Assembly: GCA_965603395.1 (NCBI GenBank)
Contig: CBFDCV010000024.1
Location: 1-11,812, forward strand
Reading direction: 5' to 3'
From: CAYSWS01 sp965603395
GTDB taxonomy: Bacteria > Patescibacteriota > WWE3 > UBA101185 > UBA10185
DNA: 11,812 nt
Below, in pieces: positions 1-6,767 of the stretch. Every line of letters begins with the position of its first letter. The stretch's first letter is position 1. The notes beneath the pieces are model-generated. The model was not told the origin of the DNA. It saw only the letters and a list, made by a program, of their open reading frames with translations, and made no database searches. The position numbers and the translations under genes are program-made.

Positions 1-535
1 AGGTCTTTTTTCCTCTAGCTATGACATATGAACATCGTTTAAGTGTAGTCTTTGCTAAAAATCTGTTAAAAAGGTTATTAAAAGGTCCCATGGCTTGAGA
101 TAGCTTTATTGTAGGCACTCCCAGTAACGTACCGGGAAGTGTGCAGGCAACGTTATAGGCCAGTAACGCTAAGCCTCTACCGTCTACAAAAGCAATTCCT
201 CCCAAATCGATCAGTAAGTCTGAGGTTAGTAGTGATTTAAAGTAGTTGTTTTTAAGTAACAAGTATCTAACAAACCCATTATTTCTAAAAGGACTGAGTA
301 CTAAGGACAAAGGTAAGTAGCACAAAATTAGTAGCCTTACATCTATAGGCACAACATTAACATCAATAATGTTCGATTTCTTATCTTCATCGGGATAAAT
401 GGAAAGTAAGTCAAAAGCTACATCACCCAGTAATCCTCTGAGATTTTGTATGGAAGACATAAGCATGGCTTGGCCTCCCATGTTACCAGTAACGGTAACA
501 CCTATGACACTAATTTTAATGGAGTCTTTATTCAT
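1..535 (-). CDS. Polysaccharide pyruvyltransferase family protein, N-terminal part (runs off left edge)
   Basis: My own translation from the ATG at 535-533 gives 178 open residues reaching base 1, so the 3' end lies outside the window. Visible motifs match the polysaccharide pyruvyltransferase family (PF04230; CsaB, WcaK): GNMGGQAML at residues 17-25 (the usual G-N-x-G-x-x-A-L opening), DLLIDLGGIAFVDGRG at 106-121 (the 'GG..F.D' segment), QAMGPF at 147-152 and an Arg in VIARGKKT at 171-178 (the 'Rd..S' site). Characterised members move pyruvate from phosphoenolpyruvate onto a sugar hydroxyl as an acidic ketal. The family is usually 350-400 residues, so about half is seen. The start codon overlaps the stop of the upstream methyltransferase by four bases (ATGA), which implies translational coupling in one operon. 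The acceptor sugar cannot be read from sequence. Some family members act on other substrates, so the activity is an inference. Confidence 0.85.
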   Translation of the reverse strand, partial: MNKDSIKISVIGVTVTGNMGGQAMLMSSIQNLRGLLGDVAFDLLSIYPDEDKKSNIIDVNVVPIDVRLLILCYLPLSLVLSPFRNNGFVRYLLLKNNYFKSLLTSDLLIDLGGIAFVDGRGLALLAYNVACTLPGTLLGVPTIKLSQAMGPFNNLFNRFLAKTTLKRCSYVIARGKKT

Positions 536-1380
536 ACTTTTCGAGCAAATACCGTTAATATATCCTTTGATCTGAGTGGAATCCTAGCTTTCTTTGGAAC
601 AGGAAATTTTTTATTTGCCAAACCACTAAACCCAAGGGATTTTAAAAGTTTTCTGATAATAAAATCGACCGAAACCCATTTAGTCTCATAAGACACCTTT
701 TCCACTTTAAAGCCACACTTTTCAACAAGTATTTTTATTGATTTTGGTGTAAAAAACACCATATTAGTAGGCGGTATCATGAGGGGCCATCTTTTTCCGA
801 ACACTTTAGCTAATGGAGAATCGATCATAGGCACAGTAAACACAAATAAGCCTCCGTCATTCATGTTCTCGTGAACCCTTTTTATAGCAGGTATCGGATC
901 GGAAAAACAGGCGAACACGTCCCAAAGCGTAATTACATCGTACTTTTTTTGGAAATCGTGATCCATGAAGTTTCCCTGAAAGATTTCTATTCCCTCGTTT
1001 TTTGCTTCATCCACAGCATATTGTGAAAGATCTATGCCCTCGGCGTCCAGGTACTCTGACACTTCTCTTACAAAGTAACCTTTACCGGTTCCCACATCCA
1101 GAAGAGAGCCGCTGTTTAACAGGGTTTTTAGTTGTTCAGCCCGTTTTTTAGCATTAAGAAGGATAGGCGAACTCTCATAATAACTATTTTGTTGGGAAGT
1201 TAGATAAAAGTGGTTATCGTATATGTTTTCTAGGAGCTGAGTGCTAAAAGGTCCGTCTGCCCAACAAAATCCGCAATCTTTACATTCTCTAATGTCATAC
1301 TCAAGACCTTTTTTAATGTCAGGCCTCTTAACTTTGTATTTCAGCTTTATTCTTTTGTTATTACAAACAGCGCATTTCAT
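532..1380 (-). CDS. Class I SAM-dependent methyltransferase with N-terminal zinc-ribbon
   Basis: The product is 282 residues. Cysteines at 3, 6, 33, 36 and 39 form a CxxC...CxxC pair typical of a small zinc ribbon ahead of a Rossmann-type methyltransferase. SAM-binding motif I is LDVGTGKG at 94-101. The acidic end of strand 2 is in EGIDLS (114-119). A motif IV-like YDVITLWDV lies at 147-155, followed by the post-motif 'GG.l.ftvP' segment at 176-184. This architecture is common among sugar O- or C-methyltransferases in surface-glycan and deoxysugar clusters, so methylation of a glycan or a glycan precursor is the likely role, with the acceptor unknown. The protein should be cytoplasmic: no signal peptide or membrane helix is seen. 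It sits 38 bases after the GT-C gene, with no SD sequence before its ATG, and overlaps the next gene by four bases. Confidence 0.88.
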   Translation of the reverse strand: MKCAVCNNKRIKLKYKVKRPDIKKGLEYDIRECKDCGFCWADGPFSTQLLENIYDNHFYLTSQQNSYYESSPILLNAKKRAEQLKTLLNSGSLLDVGTGKGYFVREVSEYLDAEGIDLSQYAVDEAKNEGIEIFQGNFMDHDFQKKYDVITLWDVFACFSDPIPAIKRVHENMNDGGLFVFTVPMIDSPLAKVFGKRWPLMIPPTNMVFFTPKSIKILVEKCGFKVEKVSYETKWVSVDFIIRKLLKSLGFSGLANKKFPVPKKARIPLRSKDILTVFARKV

Positions 1381-1389
1381 ACTGTTATT

Positions 1390-1395
1390 AGTATA
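1390..1395 (-). promoter_or_regulatory. Candidate -10 box (TATACT) before the methyltransferase gene
   Basis: TATACT at 1395-1390 on the minus strand ends nine bases before the ATG at 1380, in a 38-base AT-rich gap. No SD sequence is seen. It resembles the arrangement at three other genes here but is a weaker match with looser spacing. Confidence 0.25.
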
Positions 1396-1418
1396 ATCGA
1401 TTCTCAGATAGAATTTTC

Positions 1419-2513
1419 TTAATTTATTACTTTATAGATACTATATTTTTCACTTCTGCCTACTACCTCAGTTTTTTGTTCAATAAACGTCTTTAATCTT
1501 AAGTTGTAATCCAAAAAATCGTTTCTGGAAAATATGTATGGACAATTAAGCTCATTTTTTAGCTTCTCAGCAACCTCATCATTAGTATTTTCAGAAAGTA
1601 GTCTTTGTACACCCTTTCCATCAAAGTAAATGTCCTTATGACCCCAGTAATAAAGATAGGGGTTGTCTGTGTAGTAATACAGGGCGTAATTGTTATTTAC
1701 TAGAACGCACTCATCTTTTTCTAAGCTTATATTGTCAACCAGATTCACATAGTCAAGCTGTAAGGCAGTTTGAGTTTGAACAAACTTACCAAATGTTCTT
1801 GCCCAGAGAAGTTTTGTGTTGGAAATTTTGTAAAAGACAAGTAGAAGTATTGGTATTAGTAATATAGTTATTAATTTATTGGCGCTATCCAATCTTGAAA
1901 ACACATTCCGCAAAACATACATCGTTAAAGGTAAAGAAAAAAAGGCATGAGTTAGCTGATACCTCGAGTTGTCATACCCATAAAATGTTATAACAAGAGT
2001 GCTTGTGATATAGATAAAAATGTAAGCCTGCTCCCACCTTTTAAGCTTTTTAAAACCAATAATTTTCCACATAGCTATAGGTAGTGCCAGCCAGGCAAGT
2101 ACACCAAAATATTTTAATTTAAAAGAGTGACCAAGATAACCAGAAAATATTTTATCTTGCTGAGTTGCTATCAGACGATTCTCCAATCTGGTGTAGTACC
2201 CTATGTCCTTCAAATTGCCTATTAAAACAGCCTTTTCCTCTTCCTTGAGTTCTGGTACTAAATAAAAAGTACCACTCTCTAATTTATAGTAGGAGAGTAT
2301 CTCTCTTTCAAAGTCCCGGTTTGGTGTTTTGTCCAGTATAAATTGGTTGAAATAACTTTCTTTAACCTTGTTAGGGATAATATAGTCTCGCTCATTTGTG
2401 TTGGGCTTGCTAACCGTATTGATGAAAATGACAACTATTATAAAAATAAATAGAAATATATATGGTAGCTGTTTATCAATATAAGTATTTTTAATTTTAG
2501 ATAGATCAATCAT
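1419..2513 (-). CDS. C-terminal half of frameshifted GT-C-like membrane glycosyltransferase
   Basis: Starting at the ATG at 2513, this frame gives 364 residues. Likely membrane helices lie near 17-33, 137-152, 163-180, 187-206 and 213-229, with a soluble tail of about 130 residues rich in Tyr and Asn. An SRYQLTH segment at 183-189 resembles the Arg-Tyr site found in the late extracytoplasmic part of GT-C enzymes. The first 15 residues are a soluble, charged stretch and no SD sequence precedes the ATG. The frame stays open upstream to a TTG at 2597, overlapping the N-terminal half by 71 bases. I therefore read this as the second part of one gene that begins at 3567 and is interrupted by a +1 frameshift, not as a separate protein. 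If reinitiation occurred at 2513, a separate polypeptide could in principle be made. Coding is well supported; enzyme class is inferred. Confidence 0.75.
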   Translation of the reverse strand: MIDLSKIKNTYIDKQLPYIFLFIFIIVVIFINTVSKPNTNERDYIIPNKVKESYFNQFILDKTPNRDFEREILSYYKLESGTFYLVPELKEEEKAVLIGNLKDIGYYTRLENRLIATQQDKIFSGYLGHSFKLKYFGVLAWLALPIAMWKIIGFKKLKRWEQAYIFIYITSTLVITFYGYDNSRYQLTHAFFSLPLTMYVLRNVFSRLDSANKLITILLIPILLLVFYKISNTKLLWARTFGKFVQTQTALQLDYVNLVDNISLEKDECVLVNNNYALYYYTDNPYLYYWGHKDIYFDGKGVQRLLSENTNDEVAEKLKNELNCPYIFSRNDFLDYNLRLKTFIEQKTEVVGRSEKYSIYKVIN

Positions 2514-2526
2514 GTTAAGACGAACT

Positions 2527-3567
2527 TTACGACGGAATTTTTGTAAGTATCCACCCTGTACCAAAAAGTAAATCCAGTATATAGTGAGCACCGCCAAAAA
2601 CTAAAACTAAAGTGGTTAGTAAGACACAGTTTTTAAGCCTAGCAAAGATGGATCCACGACCAAACAGCAGGTAAGAAGCTATGTATATACTGACTAACAA
2701 AACTCCTATACTGTGTGCATTAGCAGCAATTCCACCAAAAATACCCACCAAAACTAAATGTTCAAATTTGTTTTCATGTATTAGTAATAAGGTAAAAACA
2801 AGAGCACAGATTTGGAAAAATATTCTAAACGTATCAATACCCATAAAAAAAAGTAAACCAACAAACATGGGGGTGAAAGCAAGGGACACTGGTATTAGCA
2901 CCGATAGCGTTGCATTGTATCTACGTAGAAAAATAAACGTGACGGCGAAGATTAAAAACCAATAGTATGCGGGTATTCCACTAAAGTAGAAATCCTGAGT
3001 TGTGTTGAGGACATCGCCTAGGAAAAATTCCCAAGTAAGTATGAGGGGAAAAGAATAACCGTGACGCCCCCGATACTCAAACTTAAATTCCGGGTAGTAC
3101 AAATGATCTTTGTATTTTGCATTAGGGAACTTCCAAAACATTTTTCCTTGAACTGCGTAGTTGAGCATATCGTGAGCAACAATAGGTTTTGTGATAGCAA
3201 TCTTTGACCACATGTACACCATGAACAAAACTGCTAGTAAACTAGCTAGCAGAAACTGCTTATTCATGTTTGTTAGCTCATTTTTAATGTTTTTGATAAA
3301 TCCGATCATATATTTATTAAAAATCAACGTTAGGAGTAAATAAAAACTTATCGTGCTCATAACATAAAATTGAGAACTGTTATTAGGGAAGAAGAACAGC
3401 AAGTAGTTAAGAATTAGCGCTGTTAAGCCGGGAGCTAAGCCCAAGGAGAGTACTAATATCTCCAAAGGTTTCAGCTTTATCCTAGAGCCACAATATTGGA
3501 GGAAACCTGACAAAGCCAAGCCAAAAAGTATGTTGGTTATTATCGCTGTTACAAAAAAATACGCCAT
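2527..3567 (-). CDS. N-terminal half of frameshifted GT-C-like membrane glycosyltransferase
   Basis: The frame encodes 346 residues, mostly hydrophobic, with roughly eight or nine predicted membrane helices. An extracytoplasmic-type loop AHDMLNYAVQGK at 131-142 contains His-Asp, where GT-C enzymes carry their catalytic acidic residue, followed by GRHGYSFPL at 167-175. This is the layout of polyprenyl-phosphate-sugar-dependent glycosyltransferases or related polymer-handling membrane proteins. The frame ends abruptly after GTGWILTK, right where the adjacent frame carries on with further helices. Deleting one A from the A5 run (complement of 2538-2542) would join both halves into a protein of about 715 residues. 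The ATG at 3567 has only a weak GAG upstream, and 98 bases separate it from the sulfotransferase gene; I see no convincing promoter there. The family is inferred from topology and short motifs only. Confidence 0.78.
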   Translation of the reverse strand: MAYFFVTAIITNILFGLALSGFLQYCGSRIKLKPLEILVLSLGLAPGLTALILNYLLFFFPNNSSQFYVMSTISFYLLLTLIFNKYMIGFIKNIKNELTNMNKQFLLASLLAVLFMVYMWSKIAITKPIVAHDMLNYAVQGKMFWKFPNAKYKDHLYYPEFKFEYRGRHGYSFPLILTWEFFLGDVLNTTQDFYFSGIPAYYWFLIFAVTFIFLRRYNATLSVLIPVSLAFTPMFVGLLFFMGIDTFRIFFQICALVFTLLLIHENKFEHLVLVGIFGGIAANAHSIGVLLVSIYIASYLLFGRGSIFARLKNCVLLTTLVLVFGGAHYILDLLFGTGWILTKIPS

Positions 3568-3665
3568 AGTATTCTCAATCAGAAATATTTTTTACAATTT
3601 TTGAACAGAATGACAGACAGAAACTTAGTACACAGAATCTACGTCAATTTTACCAAATACAGATT

Positions 3666-4637
3666 TTAGGGTATTTTTTTATAATCTTGCCTATAAAGCT
3701 CACGGTAACTGTCTTTTAACATTTTCCACTCTTCCGGACTGCTTTTTATCTCATTTCTATTTTCCCATTTGACAAATTCTGCCGGATTTTCTTTAAGTCC
3801 AAACTGTTTGATCATGTTTTGGACATGAGTTTTTGAGTTTGCACAGTAATCTTCGTAGGTCACGCTGTAGTGGTTAACGTCATGAGTGGCCAAGAACTTC
3901 TCTACAATATCCTCGATCTGTTTAACTTGCCATACCACCTGATAGTGAAGGCTTTTACTAAGAACTTTTTCATAACCCGGTGGTTTAACCCCAAACCATT
4001 TAGCATCCTCGTTTAGATTTCTTCTAGCTGACAAAATTGATTGAGCCGTAATTAAAGGATCTCTTTTGATATAAATGATTTTCATGTCAGGGAAAAGCTC
4101 TATGATGTTTTTTAATCTGGTGGCGTTATTTAAGTTTTTAGAAATTAAAGGGCAGTCAGCTCTGGTTGAAATGAAGTTTACAGTATTTTTTATTAACTTT
4201 ACCTTTTCCTTTGATGGTTTCCTTTTAAACCATCCTCTAAAAACTTGGCCAGCCTCATTAGGGGAGTTTAAGCCCGGAACATACCCGTACTCAGCTTCTT
4301 TTACCTCTGATAATTTCAATAGCGAGCCTTTTGTAAAAAGAAATATTTTCAACATTAGTTTTGGTAGGAAAACCATCAGATTGGAAAAAAACACCACATC
4401 CGAATGAGTTATGAGTTCTTGAAGTAGCAGTGTAGTGCCGCTTCTGGGAGGCCCTAGGATAAATATAGGATTTAGTTTGCTTTCCAGTTCCCTAGGCTCC
4501 TCAGGAGAGTTTGCCAAAGAATCAAACCCCAGAAAAGATTTTTGTACTTTTAATGCAAACTTCTTAAAAATCACAGGTCTCAGGATACCAAATTTAGTAA
4601 ATAAGGGGAACTCTTTTTGAAAACAACGTATGGGCAT
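3666..4637 (-). CDS. Sulfotransferase (PAPS-dependent family)
   Basis: The product is 323 residues. The 5'-phosphosulfate loop reads GPPRSGTTLL at 62-71, preceded by a hydrophobic strand (NPIFIL). The 3'-phosphate site appears as IIYIKRDPLITAQS at 187-200, with Arg192 and Ser200 in the conserved places. These are hallmarks of the Sulfotransfer_1/Sulfotransfer_3 (PF13469) families, which move sulfate from 3'-phosphoadenosine 5'-phosphosulfate to hydroxyl or amino groups of carbohydrates and other acceptors. Within this cluster a glycan or lipid-linked sugar acceptor is likely (inference). No PAPS synthesis genes are in the window. The ATG at 4637 lies inside the 3' end of the FemAB-like gene (58-base overlap) and is supported by GGAG nine bases upstream. 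A GTG at 4574, just after the FemAB stop, is an alternative start but lacks an SD sequence. Confidence 0.9.
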   Translation of the reverse strand: MPIRCFQKEFPLFTKFGILRPVIFKKFALKVQKSFLGFDSLANSPEEPRELESKLNPIFILGPPRSGTTLLLQELITHSDVVFFSNLMVFLPKLMLKIFLFTKGSLLKLSEVKEAEYGYVPGLNSPNEAGQVFRGWFKRKPSKEKVKLIKNTVNFISTRADCPLISKNLNNATRLKNIIELFPDMKIIYIKRDPLITAQSILSARRNLNEDAKWFGVKPPGYEKVLSKSLHYQVVWQVKQIEDIVEKFLATHDVNHYSVTYEDYCANSKTHVQNMIKQFGLKENPAEFVKWENRNEIKSSPEEWKMLKDSYRELYRQDYKKIP

Positions 4638-5614
4638 TTTTGTAAGCTCCAGGAAACCACGCGTGTTAGCAAGCCCTCTCTATTTATTTGATGTTTGTTT
4701 ATATCTTCAGTGTATGAGTAGTATAAGGGATATGAAACAGCTCCCCATTTTTCTTTGTACTCTTTAAGGCTAGTGTGGCTGTTTGGGGTTTTTCCAAAAT
4801 CAATGATCTTTCTTCCATTTTTGTATGATTCTTTTATAGCCTCCCACATAACTGTTTGGTTAATTCCTAGTCTTAATAATTCTCTGTCATCAAAAGAAGC
4901 ACCGTATGAGTATACTGCCGTGTCTTTTGAATAAGTAAAAATTACTCCAGCCACAGGTTTTTTATTATAATAAGCCACAAATAGATCAATGTAACCTGTG
5001 TTTTTAAAGAATTTATGGATATTGGTAAAAAAGCTCCCCGGATAGGCAGGAGATCCTTGTCTTTTTCTTGTTCTGTTTTGTAATTCCGTAAAATCAACAA
5101 AAGATTTTTTACTATTTTCCTTTTTCACTACAACCCCCTCTTTTTGAGCTTTTTTAATTTTTCTTTGGATGCTGCTTTTACTCAGATTGTTAAACACCTG
5201 ATCAATATCATCGAACTTACTCAAGTCCAGCACTGCCCGGGTGTGATCGCTAGTGCTAACTAGCTCACTGGAAAGTATTTTATCGTGCACTTCAAAATGC
5301 CCCAGTTCTTTTATAGTTACGAATACGTGTTTAAGCTCTTTTTTTACCCCGGACTTATATGCGGGTTCTACACGATGGCTTAACGGCAAAGAAACATTGT
5401 ATTTTCTACCATCAAACCGGTATTTAGACACAAAAGGTACGAAAAACACCAGCTTATCTTTTTCATAAGCTTCCACCGATTTCATTTCCCAACCAAATGT
5501 ATTATGTAAAACTTCGCACCACTGCCTTGTGTGATAAAAGGAAAAATTTTCTAAACCACTGGCTTCACTGAAATTAATATTTTCTATACCATTCCTAATA
5601 ACAGCTTTAATCAT
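4580..5614 (-). CDS. FemAB-like / GNAT-fold acyltransferase of the polysaccharide-cluster type
   Basis: The 344-residue product matches the FemAB-related, BioF2-like acetyltransferase group (PF13480, Acetyltransf_6) often found in exopolysaccharide clusters. Landmarks are FYHTRQWCEVLHNTFGWE near 26-43; SSIQRKIKKAQKEGV at 147-161, the basic helix opening the second GNAT-like domain; VAGVIFTY at 221-228; INQTVMWEAI at 251-260; and IDFGKTPNSHTSLKEYKEKW at 271-290, the most diagnostic segment. The C-terminal LQKCPYVVFKKSSPYLL resembles the terminal tail of this group. Family members transfer aminoacyl or acyl groups to amines. Here the amino group made by the neighbouring WbpE-like enzyme is a plausible acceptor, though unproven. 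The start overlaps the GT2 stop by one base (TAATG), suggesting coupled translation. The gene runs 58 bases into the sulfotransferase gene. Confidence 0.88.
   Translation of the reverse strand: MIKAVIRNGIENINFSEASGLENFSFYHTRQWCEVLHNTFGWEMKSVEAYEKDKLVFFVPFVSKYRFDGRKYNVSLPLSHRVEPAYKSGVKKELKHVFVTIKELGHFEVHDKILSSELVSTSDHTRAVLDLSKFDDIDQVFNNLSKSSIQRKIKKAQKEGVVVKKENSKKSFVDFTELQNRTRKRQGSPAYPGSFFTNIHKFFKNTGYIDLFVAYYNKKPVAGVIFTYSKDTAVYSYGASFDDRELLRLGINQTVMWEAIKESYKNGRKIIDFGKTPNSHTSLKEYKEKWGAVSYPLYYSYTEDINKHQINREGLLTRVVSWSLQKCPYVVFKKSSPYLLNLVS
4647..4650 (-). promoter_or_regulatory. Ribosome binding site of the sulfotransferase gene
   Basis: GGAG on the minus strand lies nine bases before the ATG at 4637, within the coding sequence of the FemAB-like gene. 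It favours the overlapping ATG over the later GTG at 4574. Because it also encodes part of the upstream protein, it could be coincidental. Confidence 0.45.
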
Positions 5615-6711
5615 TACTTATGCAGTCTTTCGTTATCGATCATGTCCATCCACATGGCAAAAAACAAAGACTGGAATCCAACGGCTGACAATAAAGAGAA
5701 TATCAACATAACAGTAACAGGTAGAATCTCACCAACTCTAATCGATTTTATTACCTGCCAAGCAAAAGGTATGTTTAAGATTATTAAAACAAATGAGAAA
5801 TGGTAAAGTAAAAATAATGGGTGAAAGGTATCTATTAAGTATTTTTTGTACAACCTCACCCAAAATAACTTAAACAATAGCCAAGAAATTTTTGGCATTA
5901 CTTTAAATTCCTTTAACTTAGACTGCTCTCCTACGTTGTAAACAGGCTTTGAGTCAACCTCGCGTACAGTAGCGTTGACAATGTTTAGTTTAACTAAGAA
6001 GTCATTAGGGCAACCGTAGTAGTAATAGGCATCATACAGCTTCAATTTTTTTAGTGTTTTTAGATTAAAAGCTTTGTAATCGTATTGTGTATCGGAGATG
6101 TGCCAGTAACCGCTCACTATTTTTGTCAGTAGGGACAGTATAGAATTTCCCATAAGACGGATAGCAGGCATGATGTGGCGGTTGGCCCGGTGGGTTAGCC
6201 GGTTACCTTTTACAAAATCTACCTCACCGTCTATTACTGGTGTGCAAATATATTCAAGTTCCGAAGGATCCATTTGACCGTCGCCGTCCATGACAGCTGT
6301 GCAGTCTATATCATTGTCCCGGCACCACTTGTACCCGGTGGCATAAGCAGCTCCCGGACCTGAGTTTTCTTTATGGCTGATTAAGATGATTCGGTCACTT
6401 TCTAGGTTTTTATTTTTGATTATTGAAGGGGCGAATAGGTTGGACTCTTCCTTTTCCAGTTGTTTAAGAAAAATATCAGCTTCATTGTGCATAGTAGCTA
6501 CTATCTGTTTTCGCTTTTTTGTAAGCTTTGTAGCATTAGCCTTATCATTTTTTATATAATCTAAGACCACATTTTCGGTTTTGTCTGTAGATTTATCGTT
6601 AACAATGATAATTCTATCCACAAAACTGGGCATAGTTTCAATCACTTTGCCTATTTGTTTTGCTTCGTTGTAGCAAATGGATACTACAGCGACCGTTTTA
6701 CCTTTTAACAT
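5614..6711 (-). CDS. Family 2 glycosyltransferase with C-terminal membrane anchor
   Basis: The product is 365 residues. A GT-A fold is shown by VAVVSICYNEAKQIGKVI at 7-24, VNDKSTDKT at 37-45, NSGPGAAYATGY at 116-127 and the metal-binding DGDGQMDP at 142-149, plus DTQYDYKAF at 207-215. It resembles dolichyl/undecaprenyl-phosphate sugar synthases. Two hydrophobic segments near 296-318 and 328-353 would anchor it in the membrane with the catalytic domain in the cytoplasm. The likely role is moving a sugar from a nucleotide donor to a polyprenyl phosphate or a growing lipid-linked glycan, which could feed the GT-C enzymes (inference). Residues about 46-110 form a charged, Lys/Glu-rich insertion longer than usual between the second and third motifs. 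No SD sequence precedes the ATG, but a TATAAT box ends seven bases before it. The gene is joined by a one-base overlap to the FemAB-like gene. Confidence 0.9.
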   Translation of the reverse strand: MLKGKTVAVVSICYNEAKQIGKVIETMPSFVDRIIIVNDKSTDKTENVVLDYIKNDKANATKLTKKRKQIVATMHNEADIFLKQLEKEESNLFAPSIIKNKNLESDRIILISHKENSGPGAAYATGYKWCRDNDIDCTAVMDGDGQMDPSELEYICTPVIDGEVDFVKGNRLTHRANRHIMPAIRLMGNSILSLLTKIVSGYWHISDTQYDYKAFNLKTLKKLKLYDAYYYYGCPNDFLVKLNIVNATVREVDSKPVYNVGEQSKLKEFKVMPKISWLLFKLFWVRLYKKYLIDTFHPLFLLYHFSFVLIILNIPFAWQVIKSIRVGEILPVTVMLIFSLLSAVGFQSLFFAMWMDMIDNERLHK

Positions 6712-6718
6712 ACTTGTA

Positions 6719-6724
6719 ATTATA
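6719..6724 (-). promoter_or_regulatory. Candidate internal promoter (TATAAT) before the GT2 gene
   Basis: A perfect TATAAT on the minus strand at 6724-6719 ends seven bases before the ATG at 6711, inside the 56-base gap after the aminotransferase gene. No SD sequence and no clear -35 are seen. If active, it would give a leaderless mRNA and separate the sugar-nucleotide genes from the assembly and decoration genes. Confidence 0.4.
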
Positions 6725-6767
6725 CAATGAGATACTTTGATATTGTAGGTGCGGTAATAAACTCAGC

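Larger units (their letters stand above)
1419..3567 (-). pseudogene. GT-C-like membrane glycosyltransferase, whole gene interrupted by +1 frameshift
   Basis: This entry spans the two coding halves as one gene. Frame A ends TGGATACTTACAAAAATTCC then TCG TAA (stop at 2529-2527). The frame one base ahead reads on through CAA AAA TTC CGT CGT AAA without interruption to the stop at 1421-1419. Removing one A from the A5 run gives ILTK-FRRKVRLN-MIDL across the junction, a basic loop between two hydrophobic segments, as expected in a multi-helix membrane protein. The cause may be an assembly or read error in a short homopolymer, a true inactivating mutation in part of the population, or programmed shifting. 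Both halves keep normal coding character and no further stop is present, so an error or a very recent mutation is favoured. Confidence 0.6.

Noticed and set aside
446..691. An 81-codon open frame on the plus strand
   Set aside because: It lies antisense to the pyruvyltransferase start and the methyltransferase end, both of which have clear family motifs. It has no domain or ribosome binding site of its own.
2681..2965. A 94-codon plus-strand open frame opposite the GT-C gene
   Set aside because: It is antisense to conserved membrane-protein coding sequence, has Lys/Thr/Ile-rich composition without recognisable motifs, and no start signal.
4075..4407. A 110-codon plus-strand open frame opposite the sulfotransferase
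   Set aside because: It mirrors the catalytic part of a well-supported gene on the minus strand, including the 3'-phosphate binding motif.
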